Assembly (NCBI RefSeq): GCF_000444135.1
Contig: NZ_ATDK01000567.1
Location: 1 to 45,049 of the forward strand
From: Pseudomonas avellanae BPIC 631
GTDB lineage: Bacteria; Pseudomonadota; Gammaproteobacteria; Pseudomonadales; Pseudomonadaceae
Direction: 5' to 3'
DNA: 45,049 nucleotides
This document shows, piece by piece, positions 7,415-16,051 of this stretch (its first letter is position 1; each line of letters opens with the position of its first letter). The translations under genes and the position numbers were made by a program. The notes under the pieces are model-generated. The model searched no databases, had not been told where the DNA came from, and saw only the letters and a program-made list of their open reading frames with translations.

Positions 7415-8179
7415 TCAGAGAATGCTGAAAGGGAAATACTTGTCGTTGATCTTTTTATAGGTGCCGTCAGCGATGACTTCTTTCAGGGCAACGTTCAGAC
7501 GCTCGCGCAACGGGTCGTCGCCTTTGCGCACGGCGATACCGATCTTGTCGTTTTGCACAACAGGCTCGCCCTTGAACTCGAAGTTTTGCCCGGCCTCGCT
7601 TTTCAGCCACTCGTAGCTGACGTATTTGTCGGCCAGCATGGCGTCAACGCGACCGGAGAGCAGATCAAGAAAAGCGTTTTCCTGAGTGTCGTAGAGCTTG
7701 GCGTCCATGATCTCCAGTTTGTCTTCCAGCCAGGTGGCGGCCAGTGTCGAGCGCTGTGCGCCCACTGATTTGCCGGTCAGGCTTTCCTTGGCTTTTTCAA
7801 TGGACGAAACATCAATGGAGGATGTCTTCGGCGCCAGAAACTGCAGCTTGTTCGAGTAGTACGGGTCGGTGAAATCAACCACCTGCTTGCGCTCTTCGGT
7901 GATCGACAGCGACGAGATCAGGAAGTCGAACTTCTGCGCGTTGAGCGCCGGGATGATGCCGTCCCAGTCGGAGGTCACCACTTCGCATTCGACTTTCATT
8001 TTGGCGCACAGGGCTTGACCGATTTCATAGTCGAAGCCGACCACCTGGCCGCTCGCATCCTTGTTATTGAACGGCGGATAAGCCCCTTCAATACCCATTT
8101 TCAGCTTTTCGGCAAAGGCACCGCTGCTGAACGCCAGCGTGGCCGCCGCAACCAGCAAGATCTTCTTATACGTCTTCAT
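7415..8179 (-). CDS. Periplasmic basic amino acid-binding protein
   Basis: A 254-residue solute-binding protein (SBP_bac_3 family; LAO/HisJ/AotJ group). Residues 1-23 are a signal peptide (MKTYKKILLVAAATLAFSSG, cleavage after AFA). Ligand-pocket signatures follow: GAYPPFNNKD, the SDWDGIIPAL segment, and LISSLSITEERKQVVDFTDPYY, where the SSLSIT.ER stretch with its Arg binds the ligand carboxylate in the family. The two internal Cys (ALCAKMKVEC) match the disulfide loop of LAO-binding proteins. I start at the ATG at 8179, which begins the signal peptide; the frame is open 15 codons further up, but into the ATPase gene. It delivers ligand to the two downstream permeases. Confidence 0.9.
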   Translation of the reverse strand: MKTYKKILLVAAATLAFSSGAFAEKLKMGIEGAYPPFNNKDASGQVVGFDYEIGQALCAKMKVECEVVTSDWDGIIPALNAQKFDFLISSLSITEERKQVVDFTDPYYSNKLQFLAPKTSSIDVSSIEKAKESLTGKSVGAQRSTLAATWLEDKLEIMDAKLYDTQENAFLDLLSGRVDAMLADKYVSYEWLKSEAGQNFEFKGEPVVQNDKIGIAVRKGDDPLRERLNVALKEVIADGTYKKINDKYFPFSIL

Positions 8180-8193
8180 GGGGTGTTGCTCCG

Positions 8194-8967
8194 TTAGCGG
8201 TGACTCGACATGAATTGTTTGCACCTTGCCGACAGCGGGTTTTCGAACACTTGCTGTGGTGTGCCCTGTTCTTCGACCATTCCTTTATGCAAAAACACCA
8301 CTTCACTTGATACCTGACGTGCAAAATTCATTTCGTGGGTCACCAGCAGCATGGTCCGGCCTTCTTCGGCCAGGGCGCGAATGACCCCGAGTACTTCCTG
8401 AACCATCTCCGGGTCGAGCGCCGAGGTCGGCTCGTCGAACAGAATGACCTTCGGCTGCATGGCCAGCGTACGCGCAATGGCGGCACGTTGCTGTTGGCCA
8501 CCGGAAAGCTGGGCGGGGTACGCGTGACGCTTGTCAGCGATGCCGACCTTGGCCAGCAGCGCTTCGGCCACCTCAATGGCTTCGGCCTTGCTCTGGCCAA
8601 GCACACGACGCGGGGCTTCTATGATGTTATCGAGCACGCTCATGTGCGGCCAAAGGTTGAAGTTCTGGAATACAAAGCCGATCTGGCTGCGCAGGCGGTT
8701 GATCTGCCGATTATCGGCGGCAATCAGGTCGCCGTTGCGCGCCGCCTTGAGTTTCAGTTCTTCACCGGCCACCAGGATCTGACCCTGATGCGGGTTTTCC
8801 AGCAGGTTGATGCAGCGCAGCAAGGTGGACTTGCCAGAGCCGGAAGAGCCGAGGATCGAAATGACGTCGCCATCGCGCGCGGTCAGCGAGATGCCTTTGA
8901 GCACCTCAAGCTGATCGTAGCGCTTGTGCAGGTTACGGATTTCCAGGGCGGGCGTGGCCTCAGCCAT
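8194..8967 (-). CDS. Polar amino acid ABC transporter ATPase (HisP-type)
   Basis: A 257-residue ATP-binding subunit. Walker A is GSSGSGKST (about residues 36-44), Q-loop [15 protein letters not shown], signature LSGGQQQR, Walker [12 protein letters not shown] with catalytic Glu, and switch His in LLVTHEM. The [12 protein letters not shown] stretch and overall length are those of HisP/GlnQ-type polar amino acid importers. It is the first gene of the minus-strand operon ATPase / binding protein / two permeases / methyltransferase, an order different from the E. coli and P. aeruginosa arginine loci. The 14-base gap to the binding-protein gene supports one transcript. Confidence 0.92.
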   Translation of the reverse strand: MAEATPALEIRNLHKRYDQLEVLKGISLTARDGDVISILGSSGSGKSTLLRCINLLENPHQGQILVAGEELKLKAARNGDLIAADNRQINRLRSQIGFVFQNFNLWPHMSVLDNIIEAPRRVLGQSKAEAIEVAEALLAKVGIADKRHAYPAQLSGGQQQRAAIARTLAMQPKVILFDEPTSALDPEMVQEVLGVIRALAEEGRTMLLVTHEMNFARQVSSEVVFLHKGMVEEQGTPQQVFENPLSARCKQFMSSHR

Positions 8968-9491
8968 GTGGGGTCCTCATAAAAGTGTTCGCTCGTGCTG
9001 CTGGCGAACGCCAAGCTAGCACAGCGTTTAAAGGACAACCATCAGCGTTGAACGCTCAATGTGACAGCGTTCGCCGGGTTGTCGCATCGCGGCAGCAGAC
9101 TGTCGCTGGAAGGCAAGCATGATGCCTGTTTCAGGCGAGCGTGCGCGAAAAAGGCGCGATGTTGCCAGCTTTGAACGGGTGTTGGAAGCAGCTTTTAGCG
9201 ACTGGCGACCAAGAGCTTGCACTGTTTTTGCGCCTTTCGCCGGGCGCGGGGCTTTTTTGGTGCGCGCATGTAGACGATTCTGAGGCATTCGGTAACAAAT
9301 CCTACAGACGGCGTAAACGTTTCAACGTCCTGCATGCCTCGCGGACTACGCCACACGCCTTGTAATCTCTGAGCGACGTCGTTTTTGAAATATTTTGGCG
9401 TAATTCTTGCGTCAATAATAAAGAACGGCACCGTAGCTTTCTTTTTACGTAACGCTTCGGTGTGCCTCGCTCGTCTTGCACAGGTGGTTTT
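8968..9491. other. Divergent intergenic region between transporter operon and permease gene
   Basis: About 520 bases separating two divergent transport genes. It contains the ArgR-like tandem site described separately. A few short open frames exist on both strands but none has a ribosome binding site or a recognisable translation. Confidence 0.5.
9080..9116 (+). promoter_or_regulatory. ArgR-like tandem operator
   Basis: Two TGTCGC half-sites at 9080-9085 and 9101-9106 lie exactly 21 bases apart. The second is followed by eight bases and AA, a full match to the Pseudomonas ArgR half-site TGTCGC-N8-AA; the first is followed by eight bases and AG. Two such half-sites in direct repeat is the arrangement known for P. 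aeruginosa ArgR, which controls the aot arginine/ornithine transport operon. The site is about 110 bases upstream of the HisP-type gene, where a regulator of that operon would bind. Confidence 0.6.
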
Positions 9492-10883
9492 ATGAGCAGT
9501 ACCGCTAACTCTTCCGAGCTCGAACAAGGGCTCAAACCTCGACACATCACGATGCTGTCGATTGCTGGCGTCATCGGCGCGGGTCTGTTCGTCGGCTCCG
9601 GCCACGCGATCGCCGAGGCCGGGCCAGCCGTGCTGTTGGCCTACGCCGCAGCGGGTACGCTGGTGGTGCTGGTCATGCGTATGCTGGCCGAAATGGCCGT
9701 TGCCTCGCCGGATACCGGCTCGTTTTCGACCTACGCCGACCGGGCCATCGGGCATTGGGCCGGTTTTACCATCGGCTGGCTGTACTGGTGGTTCTGGGTG
9801 TTGGTGATTCCGCTGGAAGCCAACGCCGCTGCGACCATTCTGCACGCCTGGTTCCCCGACATCGCCATATGGATGTTCACCCTGGTCATCACATTGCTGC
9901 TGACCGCGACCAACCTGTTCAGCGTGAAGAACTACGGTGAGTTCGAGTTCTGGTTCGCCTTGATCAAGGTTGTGGCGATCATCGCCTTCGTGGTGCTGGG
10001 TGTTGCGGCCATCTTTGGTTTGCTGCCGACCAGTAGCGTGAGTGGCGTCAGTCATCTGTTCGACACAGGTGGTTTCCTGCCTAACGGCATGGGCGCGGTG
10101 CTGGCGGCGATGCTGACTACGATGTTCTCGTTCATGGGCACCGAGATCGTGACCATTGCGGCAGCAGAGTCCAGGAACCCCGGCAAGCAGATCACCAAGG
10201 CCACCAATTCAGTGATCTGGCGGATCTTCCTGTTCTATCTGGTTTCGATCTTCATCGTCGTGTCGCTGGTGCCGTGGAACGATCCGCGCCTGGCCGAGGT
10301 GGGTTCGTATCAGACCGTGCTCGATGCGATGGGTATTCCTAACGCCAAGCTGATTGTCGATCTGGTGGTGTTGGTTGCCGTGACCAGTTGCCTGAACTCG
10401 GCGCTGTATACCGCTTCGCGCATGCTGTTCTCGCTCGGCAAGCGCGGCGATGCACCAGCGTTGTCCAAGCGCACCAGCAAGGGCGGCACGCCATACTGGG
10501 CGGTGATCATGTCGACTGCGGCGGCGTTCCTGACCGTATTCGCCAACTACGTCGCACCCGCTGCCGTGTTTGACTTCCTGCTCGCCAGCTCCGGCGCCAT
10601 TGCCCTGTTGGTGTACCTGGTGATTGCCGTGTCGCAACTGCGGATGCGCCAGAAGCGCATTGCTGCAGGCGAGACTATCGACTTCAAGATGTGGCTGTTC
10701 CCATGGCTCACCTGGGCGGCGATTGCGTTCATCGTTGCCGTACTGACCATCATGTTGATTCAGGAAGAGCACCGCGTCGAAATCATCGCCACCGGCGTGC
10801 TCAGCCTGCTGGTGATCGGCGCCGGCCTTATCGTCTCGCGTCGTCGCAAGGCCGGACGCTTAGGCGCTGCTGCGCTGGGCTGA
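9492..10883 (+). CDS. gabP: GABA-type amino acid permease (APC superfamily)
   Basis: A 463-residue inner-membrane protein with about 12 membrane helices. The first helix region carries the amino acid transporter signature HITMLSIAGVIGAGLFVGSGHAI, with AGPAVLLAYAAAG next, and the conserved loop FMGTEIVTIAAAESRNPGKQI around residue 220. It is a proton-coupled amino acid importer; the GabP assignment rests on overall resemblance (GEFEFWFALIKV, NSALYTASRMLFSLG) and related aromatic or proline permeases cannot be excluded. The ATG at 9492 is preferred over an in-frame ATG ten codons upstream because the protein begins naturally there. It stands alone, divergent from the ABC operon, and ends at a perfect inverted repeat. 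Confidence 0.8.
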   Translation: MSSTANSSELEQGLKPRHITMLSIAGVIGAGLFVGSGHAIAEAGPAVLLAYAAAGTLVVLVMRMLAEMAVASPDTGSFSTYADRAIGHWAGFTIGWLYWWFWVLVIPLEANAAATILHAWFPDIAIWMFTLVITLLLTATNLFSVKNYGEFEFWFALIKVVAIIAFVVLGVAAIFGLLPTSSVSGVSHLFDTGGFLPNGMGAVLAAMLTTMFSFMGTEIVTIAAAESRNPGKQITKATNSVIWRIFLFYLVSIFIVVSLVPWNDPRLAEVGSYQTVLDAMGIPNAKLIVDLVVLVAVTSCLNSALYTASRMLFSLGKRGDAPALSKRTSKGGTPYWAVIMSTAAAFLTVFANYVAPAAVFDFLLASSGAIALLVYLVIAVSQLRMRQKRIAAGETIDFKMWLFPWLTWAAIAFIVAVLTIMLIQEEHRVEIIATGVLSLLVIGAGLIVSRRRKAGRLGAAALG

Positions 10884-10893
10884 TTAGCCACCG

Positions 10894-10928
10894 GATAACG
10901 TGCTGACGCTCTGCGTCAGCACGTTATC
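10894..10928. terminator. 16-bp perfect inverted repeat between convergent genes
   Basis: GATAACGTGCTGACGC (10894-10909) and its exact complement (10913-10928) are separated by TCT. It lies 10 bases after the permease stop and 2 bases beyond the stop of the converging gene. There is no T-tract on either side, so it could be a bidirectional terminator or a transcript-stabilising hairpin. Confidence 0.6.
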
Positions 10929-10930
10929 GA

Positions 10931-11416
10931 TCAACGCAGCGTCTTGCTGTCTCTTCTGGTCAGCAGATCCGACGCCAGCGTGTAATCCTTCTGGAACGCA
11001 GGGCTCTCTATCCATTCGATAGCGGTGTCCTCGTCTTCATCGTGGTGCATGGCGCGGTACACGATCAGCAAGCCCATCATGAAGTCCGTGGCCGGGTCTT
11101 CGTCTTCTTCGGAAACCACCAGTGCCAGCACCGGGTACTGCAGGAACACGACGCACAGCGCGAGCTGACTGATGTTTTCGGCGGCTTTCATGGCCAAGAA
11201 CAGGTCGTCATAGTCAGCCGGGTCGAAGCCGTTCTCGACGATGTCGTTGAAGTCGAACGTGTTGAGGTCAAGTTCGACGTCATCAAACGGCAGATTGACC
11301 AGCGCCGAGGCAAACACCGGGTGCACGAGGCTGGTTGTACCCTTGCCCGAGCGGTTCTGTTTAGCCTTGATCTTTGCGCGCTTGGCGCGTTTTTGCTGCT
11401 TGTCTGGCGAGGCCAT
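10931..11416 (-). CDS. Conserved acidic protein of unknown function
   Basis: A 161-residue protein I do not recognise. The first 25 residues are strongly basic (KQQKRAKRAKIKAKQ), a possible nucleic acid or ribosome contact. The remainder is acidic with clusters such as FDDVELDLNTFDFNDIVENG and SEEDEDPATDF, plus a helical core AAENISQLALCVVFLQYPVLALVV. No signal peptide. The sharp charge split between tail and body is its most obvious property. The gene converges on the permease gene and is followed upstream by the terminator of the chemoreceptor-like gene, so it is probably monocistronic. Confidence 0.75.
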   Translation of the reverse strand: MASPDKQQKRAKRAKIKAKQNRSGKGTTSLVHPVFASALVNLPFDDVELDLNTFDFNDIVENGFDPADYDDLFLAMKAAENISQLALCVVFLQYPVLALVVSEEDEDPATDFMMGLLIVYRAMHHDEDEDTAIEWIESPAFQKDYTLASDLLTRRDSKTLR

Positions 11417-11508
11417 GGGCGGTCCTTTGGCTGGCGTGAAGTGCGATGGCCGCTATTGAAGCGCAGACCGGCTCGATAACCAAGGCTTGGTGGTAATCTG
11501 CGGCCAAT

Positions 11509-11534
11509 AAAAAACCCGCAGGGCGCGGGTTTTG
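11509..11534 (-). terminator. Terminator of the PAS-MCP gene
   Basis: AAAACCCGC/GCGGGTTTT stem with a short loop; T-rich on the minus strand side, 23 bases after the minus-strand stop codon. Confidence 0.8.
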
Positions 11535-11556
11535 ATTTGCGGGTGTTACCAGGCCG

Positions 11557-12903
11557 TCATCGCTTGCCCGGTTTTGCAAACGCTTCAGCTTCGTCTATGC
11601 GCGTGGCGAACATGTTGACGGCCTCTACCGCGTCGCTCGCGCCGTCACGGATCTGCACGATGACCTGTCCGGCTTGATCGGCCAGTATCACACCACGAAT
11701 GGCACCTTCCTGCGTGGCATCCATGCTGGCCACGGCTTCGCGTGTTTCGGCGAGGATCTTGCCGATCATCTCGGCAATCTCGGTGGTAGAGCCGCTGGTA
11801 CGGCCCGCCAGTTGTCGCACTTCGTCTGCTACCACGGCAAACCCGCGACCCTGATCACCGGCACGCGCTGCTTCGATGGCGGCGTTAAGCGCCAGCAGGT
11901 TGGTCTGGTCGGCGATGCCGCGGATGGTGTTGACGATGGCAGTGATCTGCTCGGAGCGATCCCCGAGTTGCCCGACCAGCTTCGCCGACGCGCCGATGTT
12001 TTCAGCGATCTGACGCATTTCCCGCGCGGTTTCCTGAATGACCAGCGTGCCTTGTTCGGCCACTTTCTCGGTTTCTGCCGAGATATGGTAAGCGCGTGAG
12101 GCGCCGTGCGCGTCGGCTTCCTGCTTTTCGACCCGAGCGGTAATGTCGCTGGCAAACTTGACGATCTTGTAGAGCTTGCCGTCGACATCGAAGACCGGGT
12201 TGTAGGTGGCTTCAAGCCAGACGACCCGGCCATGCTTGCCAAGGCGCTTGAACTGATCGCCAATGAACTCGCCATTGTTCAGCTTGCGCCAGAACTCGGA
12301 ATACTCCGGGCTGTTGACCAGTGACGGCTCGCAGAACGACCTGTGGTGCTTGCCTTTGATCTCGGCCAGCGCATAACCCATGACGTGCAGGAAGTTGGCG
12401 TTGGCGGTGATCACATTGCCGTTGGGCTCGAATTCGCAGACCGCCATGGCCCGGTCTACTGCAGCGAGCTTGCTGTTGGTCTCGTTCTCCAGCATCACGC
12501 GCCGGGTGACGTCCAGTGCGTACTTGACCACCTTGACGACTTTGCCCTGAGTGTCGGTCACCGGGTTGTAGCTGGCTTCAAGCCAGACACTCTGGCCGTT
12601 CTTGTTGATGCGCTTGAATGTCCCGGAGATGAACTTGCCGGCCTTGAGGGATGCCCACAGATCCGCGTACTCGCGGCTGCGAAGTACTTCCGGTTCGCAG
12701 AAGTCGCGGTGCGTCTTGTTGGCCAGCTCATCGGCCCGGTAGCCCATCGTGGCGAGAAAGTTATCGTTGGCCCGAAGGATCTTGCCGTCGAGACCAAGCT
12801 CGACCACAGCCATTGATTTTTCCAGCGCGCTTGTCAGTCCTTTGAGTCCATCTACCTCGGCCTTCATGACTGTTAGTTCAGCTTTGTTCTTGTTTCCGAA
12901 CAT
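11557..12903 (-). CDS. Soluble PAS-PAS methyl-accepting chemotaxis-type transducer (BdlA-like)
   Basis: A 448-residue protein with no membrane segment. Two tandem PAS domains (about residues 25-130 and 147-252) show near-duplicate features: [16 protein letters not shown] versus [23 protein letters not shown] versus HRSFCEP, and [10 protein letters not shown] versus [10 protein letters not shown]. The C-terminal half is an MCP signalling hairpin with the invariant tip region [37 protein letters not shown]. Domain order and solubility match P. aeruginosa BdlA, which controls biofilm dispersal; Aer-type redox sensors differ in having membrane anchors. Ligand or cofactor (haem or FAD) cannot be told from sequence. 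No chemotaxis genes are nearby, so it probably signals to proteins encoded elsewhere. Confidence 0.85.
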   Translation of the reverse strand: MFGNKNKAELTVMKAEVDGLKGLTSALEKSMAVVELGLDGKILRANDNFLATMGYRADELANKTHRDFCEPEVLRSREYADLWASLKAGKFISGTFKRINKNGQSVWLEASYNPVTDTQGKVVKVVKYALDVTRRVMLENETNSKLAAVDRAMAVCEFEPNGNVITANANFLHVMGYALAEIKGKHHRSFCEPSLVNSPEYSEFWRKLNNGEFIGDQFKRLGKHGRVVWLEATYNPVFDVDGKLYKIVKFASDITARVEKQEADAHGASRAYHISAETEKVAEQGTLVIQETAREMRQIAENIGASAKLVGQLGDRSEQITAIVNTIRGIADQTNLLALNAAIEAARAGDQGRGFAVVADEVRQLAGRTSGSTTEIAEMIGKILAETREAVASMDATQEGAIRGVILADQAGQVIVQIRDGASDAVEAVNMFATRIDEAEAFAKPGKR

Positions 12904-13112
12904 AACCTGCCCCTTGGTGTATTTGTGGACTTGCTGTGATTAGAGTATCGGCTCGAAAAGCTGCGGCATGAACGGGTCATTGCAACAATTGGCTGGATAA
13001 ATCAAGAGATTTTCTGGCGTCAAAAAAGTGCAGTTTTTTATAAAAAAATACGCTGACTATAGGTGCACAGATATCTGAAAAAAGCGGTCTGCCCGCCAAA
13101 TTCCGGACAAAG
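12904..13112. other. Upstream region of the PAS-MCP gene
   Basis: About 210 bases before the chemoreceptor-type gene; A+T-rich tracts around 13023-13060 (TTTTTTATAAAAAAATACG) may hold its promoter, but no clear -35/-10 pair on the minus strand can be fixed. Confidence 0.3.
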
Positions 13113-13140
13113 AAAAGCCCGCGATGGGGGAGCGGGCTTA
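13113..13140 (-). terminator. Terminator of the small lipoprotein gene
   Basis: AAGCCCGC (13115-13122) and GCGGGCTT (13132-13139) form the stem; on the minus strand it ends in TTTTCTTTG. Confidence 0.75.
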
Positions 13141-13213
13141 AGGATTCACACTTGGGAGCAGCTCTACAATGCCCTGTCGGCTGTGAAAAGTTTGTGAAGG
13201 GTTTTCACTGTTT

Positions 13214-13492
13214 TCACTTTTTTTCCGGCTGAATGGTTTTGGTCACTTCGGAGGTCGGCACGAAGGTTTTCGACTCTTCAGCAGCGGCTTCCCTGGACGC
13301 AGCCTTGTCCTTGGCCGCTTCGGTGTTTTCTTTGGCAGCCTCGTTCACCTTGTCCTGAGCCGATTCCATCTTCTCCTGGGATTTTTCCTGATGAGCCTGA
13401 GCATCCTGTGCTTTCTGTTCGGACTTGCTGTCGCAGGCAGCCAGACCCAGAGTGGCGACGATGAGGAGGGCGGAGGCAGTAAACTTGAGCAC
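13214..13492 (-). CDS. Small lysine/alanine/glutamate-rich lipoprotein
   Basis: A 92-residue lipoprotein. Residues 1-19 form a signal peptide ending in the lipobox LAAC, with Cys20 as the predicted lipidation site; Asp at +2 (CDS) suggests inner-membrane retention by the E. coli rule, which is not strictly followed in Pseudomonas. The mature part is a charged, cysteine-free amphipathic helix (KAQDAQAHQEKSQEKMESAQ...) likely to form a coiled coil. It resembles small envelope stress-type lipoproteins of pseudomonads; no function is known to me. Single gene with its own terminator. Confidence 0.75.
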   Translation of the reverse strand: MLKFTASALLIVATLGLAACDSKSEQKAQDAQAHQEKSQEKMESAQDKVNEAAKENTEAAKDKAASREAAAEESKTFVPTSEVTKTIQPEKK

Positions 13493-13645
13493 GGAATTTT
13501 CCTTGTGGAAGCAAATGTATGGCTTCGAGGGCGGGCGGGGAAAATTAGTTCAATGGGATGGGGTGTTCACAGCTCTGGATGGCGCGTCTTGATGCCGAAT
13601 TTAGTCTCGATCAGAGGCCCAATGGCTGTTCGGAAAGCAGTGGAT

Positions 13646-14020
13646 TCAAACGATGATGGTGTGAGGGTAGGCGTGCATGGCGCTGTCATGCGTGACCAGA
13701 GTTATACCCTCTGCAAGTGCCTGAGCAACCATAATTCGGTCAAATGGATCGCGATGATGGTTTGGCAGGCTGGCAACGGCCAGTCCGTGAGTCGAGGTGA
13801 TGGGTAGCTCCAGATAACCTGCGTCTATCAGTTCCTTGCGCAGCAGTGCGGGGTTCACGCCTGTGCGCTCTGCACCTTTTATTGTCAGTTCCCATATGCT
13901 CGCGGCACTGAAATATAAGGTGTTGGCCTCATCGTCAATTAGTTGGGCTGCCGCCGCGGGGAGCTTGGTATCGCCGGTTGCAGCCCATAATAGAATGTGC
14001 GTATCGAGCAGCAGCTTCAT
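13646..14020 (-). CDS. PIN-domain ribonuclease toxin
   Basis: A 124-residue PIN-domain protein. The four acidic PIN residues are present in order: Asp6 in LLDTHILLW, Glu44 in SIWELTIK, Asp93 in DPFDRIMVAQAL and Asp in THDSAM. Family members are Mg-dependent endoribonucleases, many cutting tRNA or other structured RNA. The start codon overlaps the antitoxin stop by four bases. Antitoxin first and toxin second is the usual type II toxin-antitoxin order. The sequence starting KLLLDTHILLWAATGD fits the PIN subgroup that pairs with Phd/YefM antitoxins rather than the classic VapB partner. Confidence 0.88.
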   Translation of the reverse strand: MKLLLDTHILLWAATGDTKLPAAAAQLIDDEANTLYFSAASIWELTIKGAERTGVNPALLRKELIDAGYLELPITSTHGLAVASLPNHHRDPFDRIMVAQALAEGITLVTHDSAMHAYPHTIIV

Positions 14021-14244
14021 TCCTTGCCCTCAAAAAGCTCTGTAATTTCTGCGTCCATGGCATCCGAGGCTTCTGCGTCAAACGTCACGTGGCTCAACAT
14101 TCCTCTGCGCTTGGGTGCAGAAATGGGCACCAGCTTGGCAACCGGTATGCCTGCTTTGGCGATAATAATCGTTTCGCCGCCCGCCGCTGCGTCGACCAGC
14201 TGCGAGAAGTGGGTTTTGGCTGCGTGGATGTTGTGGGTTTGCAT
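14017..14244 (-). CDS. Phd/YefM-family antitoxin
   Basis: A 75-residue antitoxin. The N-terminal domain MQTHNIHAAKTHFSQLVDAAAGGETIIIAKAGIPVAKLVP is a clear Phd/YefM DNA-binding fold (AKTHFSQL, then GETIIIAKAGIPVAKL). The acidic C-terminus (SDAMDAEITELFEGKE) would wrap and inhibit the PIN toxin. Such antitoxins normally repress their own promoter, and an imperfect inverted repeat lies just upstream. Likely to form a bicistronic unit with the toxin gene. Confidence 0.9.
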   Translation of the reverse strand: MQTHNIHAAKTHFSQLVDAAAGGETIIIAKAGIPVAKLVPISAPKRRGMLSHVTFDAEASDAMDAEITELFEGKE

Positions 14245-14275
14245 GGTATAGCCTCCCGTTTACGTAAGGCCCTAT

Positions 14276-14298
14276 CTTGGTCCAGTGGGTGGACTAAG
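14276..14298. promoter_or_regulatory. Possible antitoxin operator
   Basis: CTTGGTCCA (14276-14284) and TGGACTAAG (14290-14298) form an inverted repeat with one mismatched position and a 5-base centre, about 32 bases before the antitoxin start. A palindrome TTACGTAA (14260-14267) lies between it and the gene. Operator role is inferred from family autoregulation. Confidence 0.35.
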
Positions 14299-14388
14299 TA
14301 AAGGGCGTTACATCCGAAGGCGATGGATTTATCGACTGGGGCCGGTCGCGCCAAAGAAGAGTGCAGGGCTTAGCTCCAGACAACAAAA

Positions 14389-14408
14389 AGCCCGCACGAG
14401 GCGGGCTT
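14389..14408 (-). terminator. Terminator of tRNA-Phe
   Basis: AAGCCCGC/GCGGGCTT hairpin; on the minus strand it ends in a T-tract (TTTTTGTTG), 46 bases after the tRNA. Confidence 0.8.
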
Positions 14409-14453
14409 CTTGTGTGCTTTCAGGTGTGCTTGGCATCACCTGAAAACGAAAGG

Positions 14454-14529
14454 TGGTGCCCAGAGACGGAATCGAACCGCCGACACGGGGATTTTCAATC
14501 CCCTGCTCTACCGACTGAGCTATCTGGGC
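14454..14529 (-). tRNA. tRNA-Phe (anticodon GAA)
   Basis: A 76-nt cloverleaf with encoded CCA: GCCCAGATAGCTCAG at the 5' end, anticodon stem-loop GGGGATTGAAAATCCCC, T-arm GGTTCGATTCC, and the acceptor pair GCCCAGA/TCTGGGC. GAA decodes UUU and UUC. Confidence 0.97.
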
Positions 14530-14539
14530 AACGGGGCGC

Positions 14540-14568
14540 ATTAAACGTGTTTTTCAGGAGGTCGTCAA
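14540..14568 (-). promoter_or_regulatory. Probable sigma-70 promoter of tRNA-Phe
   Basis: On the minus strand TTGACG (14568-14563) and TTTAAT (14545-14540) are separated by 17 bases and placed about 10 bases before the tRNA. Confidence 0.6.
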
Positions 14569-14630
14569 GCGTGTTTTTTAAAAAAATTGAATTATTACCG
14601 ACGCTTACGACCTTCACTGCGTGAAACGCT

Positions 14631-14903
14631 TTATTTTTCGGGGGGAACGTAGCCTTCGGCCTGGGCGTATTCTTCGCCGGAGAGGAACTTGTCCATCTCG
14701 GTCTGGAGGAATTTGCGGTCTTCGGCGTTCATCATGTTCAGGCGACGTTCGTTGATCAGCAGGGTCTGGTGTTTCTGCCAGTCGGCCCAGGCTTTCTGCG
14801 AGACGTGGTTGAAGATGTCTTCGCCCTTGGCGCCAGGGTACGGGGCGCGTTCCAGGCCGGGCAGTTCTTCTTTGTATTTGCGGCACATTACGGTGCGGGT
14901 CAT
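14631..14903 (-). CDS. yggX: Fe(2+)-trafficking/oxidative protection protein YggX
   Basis: A 90-residue cytoplasmic protein with the YggX signature: [16 protein letters not shown] with conserved Cys7, then [27 protein letters not shown] and [19 protein letters not shown]. Family members protect Fe-S enzymes against oxidation and help iron trafficking. It overlaps the end of mutY by four bases, so the two are co-translated; MutY itself carries a [4Fe-4S] cluster, which makes the pairing sensible. Confidence 0.95.
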   Translation of the reverse strand: MTRTVMCRKYKEELPGLERAPYPGAKGEDIFNHVSQKAWADWQKHQTLLINERRLNMMNAEDRKFLQTEMDKFLSGEEYAQAEGYVPPEK

Positions 14904-15967
14904 GACGACTCTCCTGCGTTCAATACGTCAGCTGCGCGTTTGAGCAGCTTTTTCACCGGGGCCGCAAGGCCCAGGCGTGGCGGGGTGGCGAGGTTATACC
15001 AGAGCCAGTCGGCCTCGGCCACGTGATCGGCGGACTCCTGGACTTTGACCAGCCAGGGTTCGATGCTCAACTGAAAGTGGCTGAAGGTGTGGACCAGCCC
15101 CGGCAGTTCGTGATGCTCGCCCAGTTGCAGCGCGTGCTGCGTGGCCAGGTGCTGCAGGTCATCGAAGTCATCCAGCTCCGGCAGGCTCCACAAACCACCC
15201 CACAGGCCGCTGGAGGGGCGACGATAAAGCAGAATCGCGCCGTCTTCGTTGGCAAGCATGGGCATGAGTGTGCGTTTCTGTGGCACGGTCTTGCGCGGCT
15301 TGGGGATCGGGTAGCGGGTTTCCAGGCCCAGCATGTGCGCCTGGCAGGCTCGTTCCAGCGGGCAGAGCAGGCAACTGGGTTTGCTGCGGGTGCAGAGCGT
15401 GGCGCCGAGGTCCATCATCGCCTGGGTGTAGTTGTTGACCCGGCTGTGCGGCGTGAAGCGCTCGGCAGTGGCCCATAGCTGTTTGGCGACCCTGGGTTCG
15501 CCGGGGTAGCCTTCTTGCGCGGTAAAGCGCGCCAGCACGCGTTTGACGTTGCCGTCGAGGATCGGCGCGCGAAGGCCCATGCTCAGGCTGGCAATCGCGC
15601 CGGCGGTGGACAGGCCGATGCCCGGCAGCAAAATCAGTTTTTCGACGTCGCGGGGAAACTCGCCATCGTGATCGGCGACCACGATTTTGGCGGTCTTCTG
15701 CAGGTTGCGGGCGCGGGTGTAGTAACCCAGCCCGGTCCACAGGTGCAGCACTTCGTCTTCGGGTGCCTCAGCCAGCGCCTGCACGGTCGGCAGGGCCTCC
15801 ATGAAACGGTCGAAGTAATTCAGGACGGTGCTGACCTGGGTCTGTTGCAGCATGATTTCCGATACCCAGACCCGGTAAGGCGTAATGCCTTGTTGCCAGG
15901 GCAGGTCATGCCGGCCATGACGGTCGTACCAGTCCAGCACGGCGCTGGAGAATTGTTCGGGTTGCAT
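14900..15967 (-). CDS. mutY: A/G-specific adenine DNA glycosylase MutY
   Basis: A 355-residue base-excision repair enzyme that removes adenine mispaired with 8-oxoguanine. Catalytic Glu is in [10 protein letters not shown], the helix-hairpin-helix is [15 protein letters not shown], and catalytic Asp is in [12 protein letters not shown]. The [4Fe-4S] ligands are in [17 protein letters not shown], spaced C-x6-C-x2-C-x5-C. The C-terminal NUDIX-like lesion recognition domain follows (about 230-345). I start at 15967 ([24 protein letters not shown]), where homologues begin; the frame is open 20 codons upstream. It lies 84 bases after the AsmA-like gene. Confidence 0.95.
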   Translation of the reverse strand: MQPEQFSSAVLDWYDRHGRHDLPWQQGITPYRVWVSEIMLQQTQVSTVLNYFDRFMEALPTVQALAEAPEDEVLHLWTGLGYYTRARNLQKTAKIVVADHDGEFPRDVEKLILLPGIGLSTAGAIASLSMGLRAPILDGNVKRVLARFTAQEGYPGEPRVAKQLWATAERFTPHSRVNNYTQAMMDLGATLCTRSKPSCLLCPLERACQAHMLGLETRYPIPKPRKTVPQKRTLMPMLANEDGAILLYRRPSSGLWGGLWSLPELDDFDDLQHLATQHALQLGEHHELPGLVHTFSHFQLSIEPWLVKVQESADHVAEADWLWYNLATPPRLGLAAPVKKLLKRAADVLNAGESS

Positions 15968-16051
15968 GGCCGGGTGGGCTCTCATAGTCGGGATGTGAAA
16001 AGTTTTTTGCCAGTGCAGGAGCGCCAAAGAATGGCGCTCCTGTGCTGCGCT

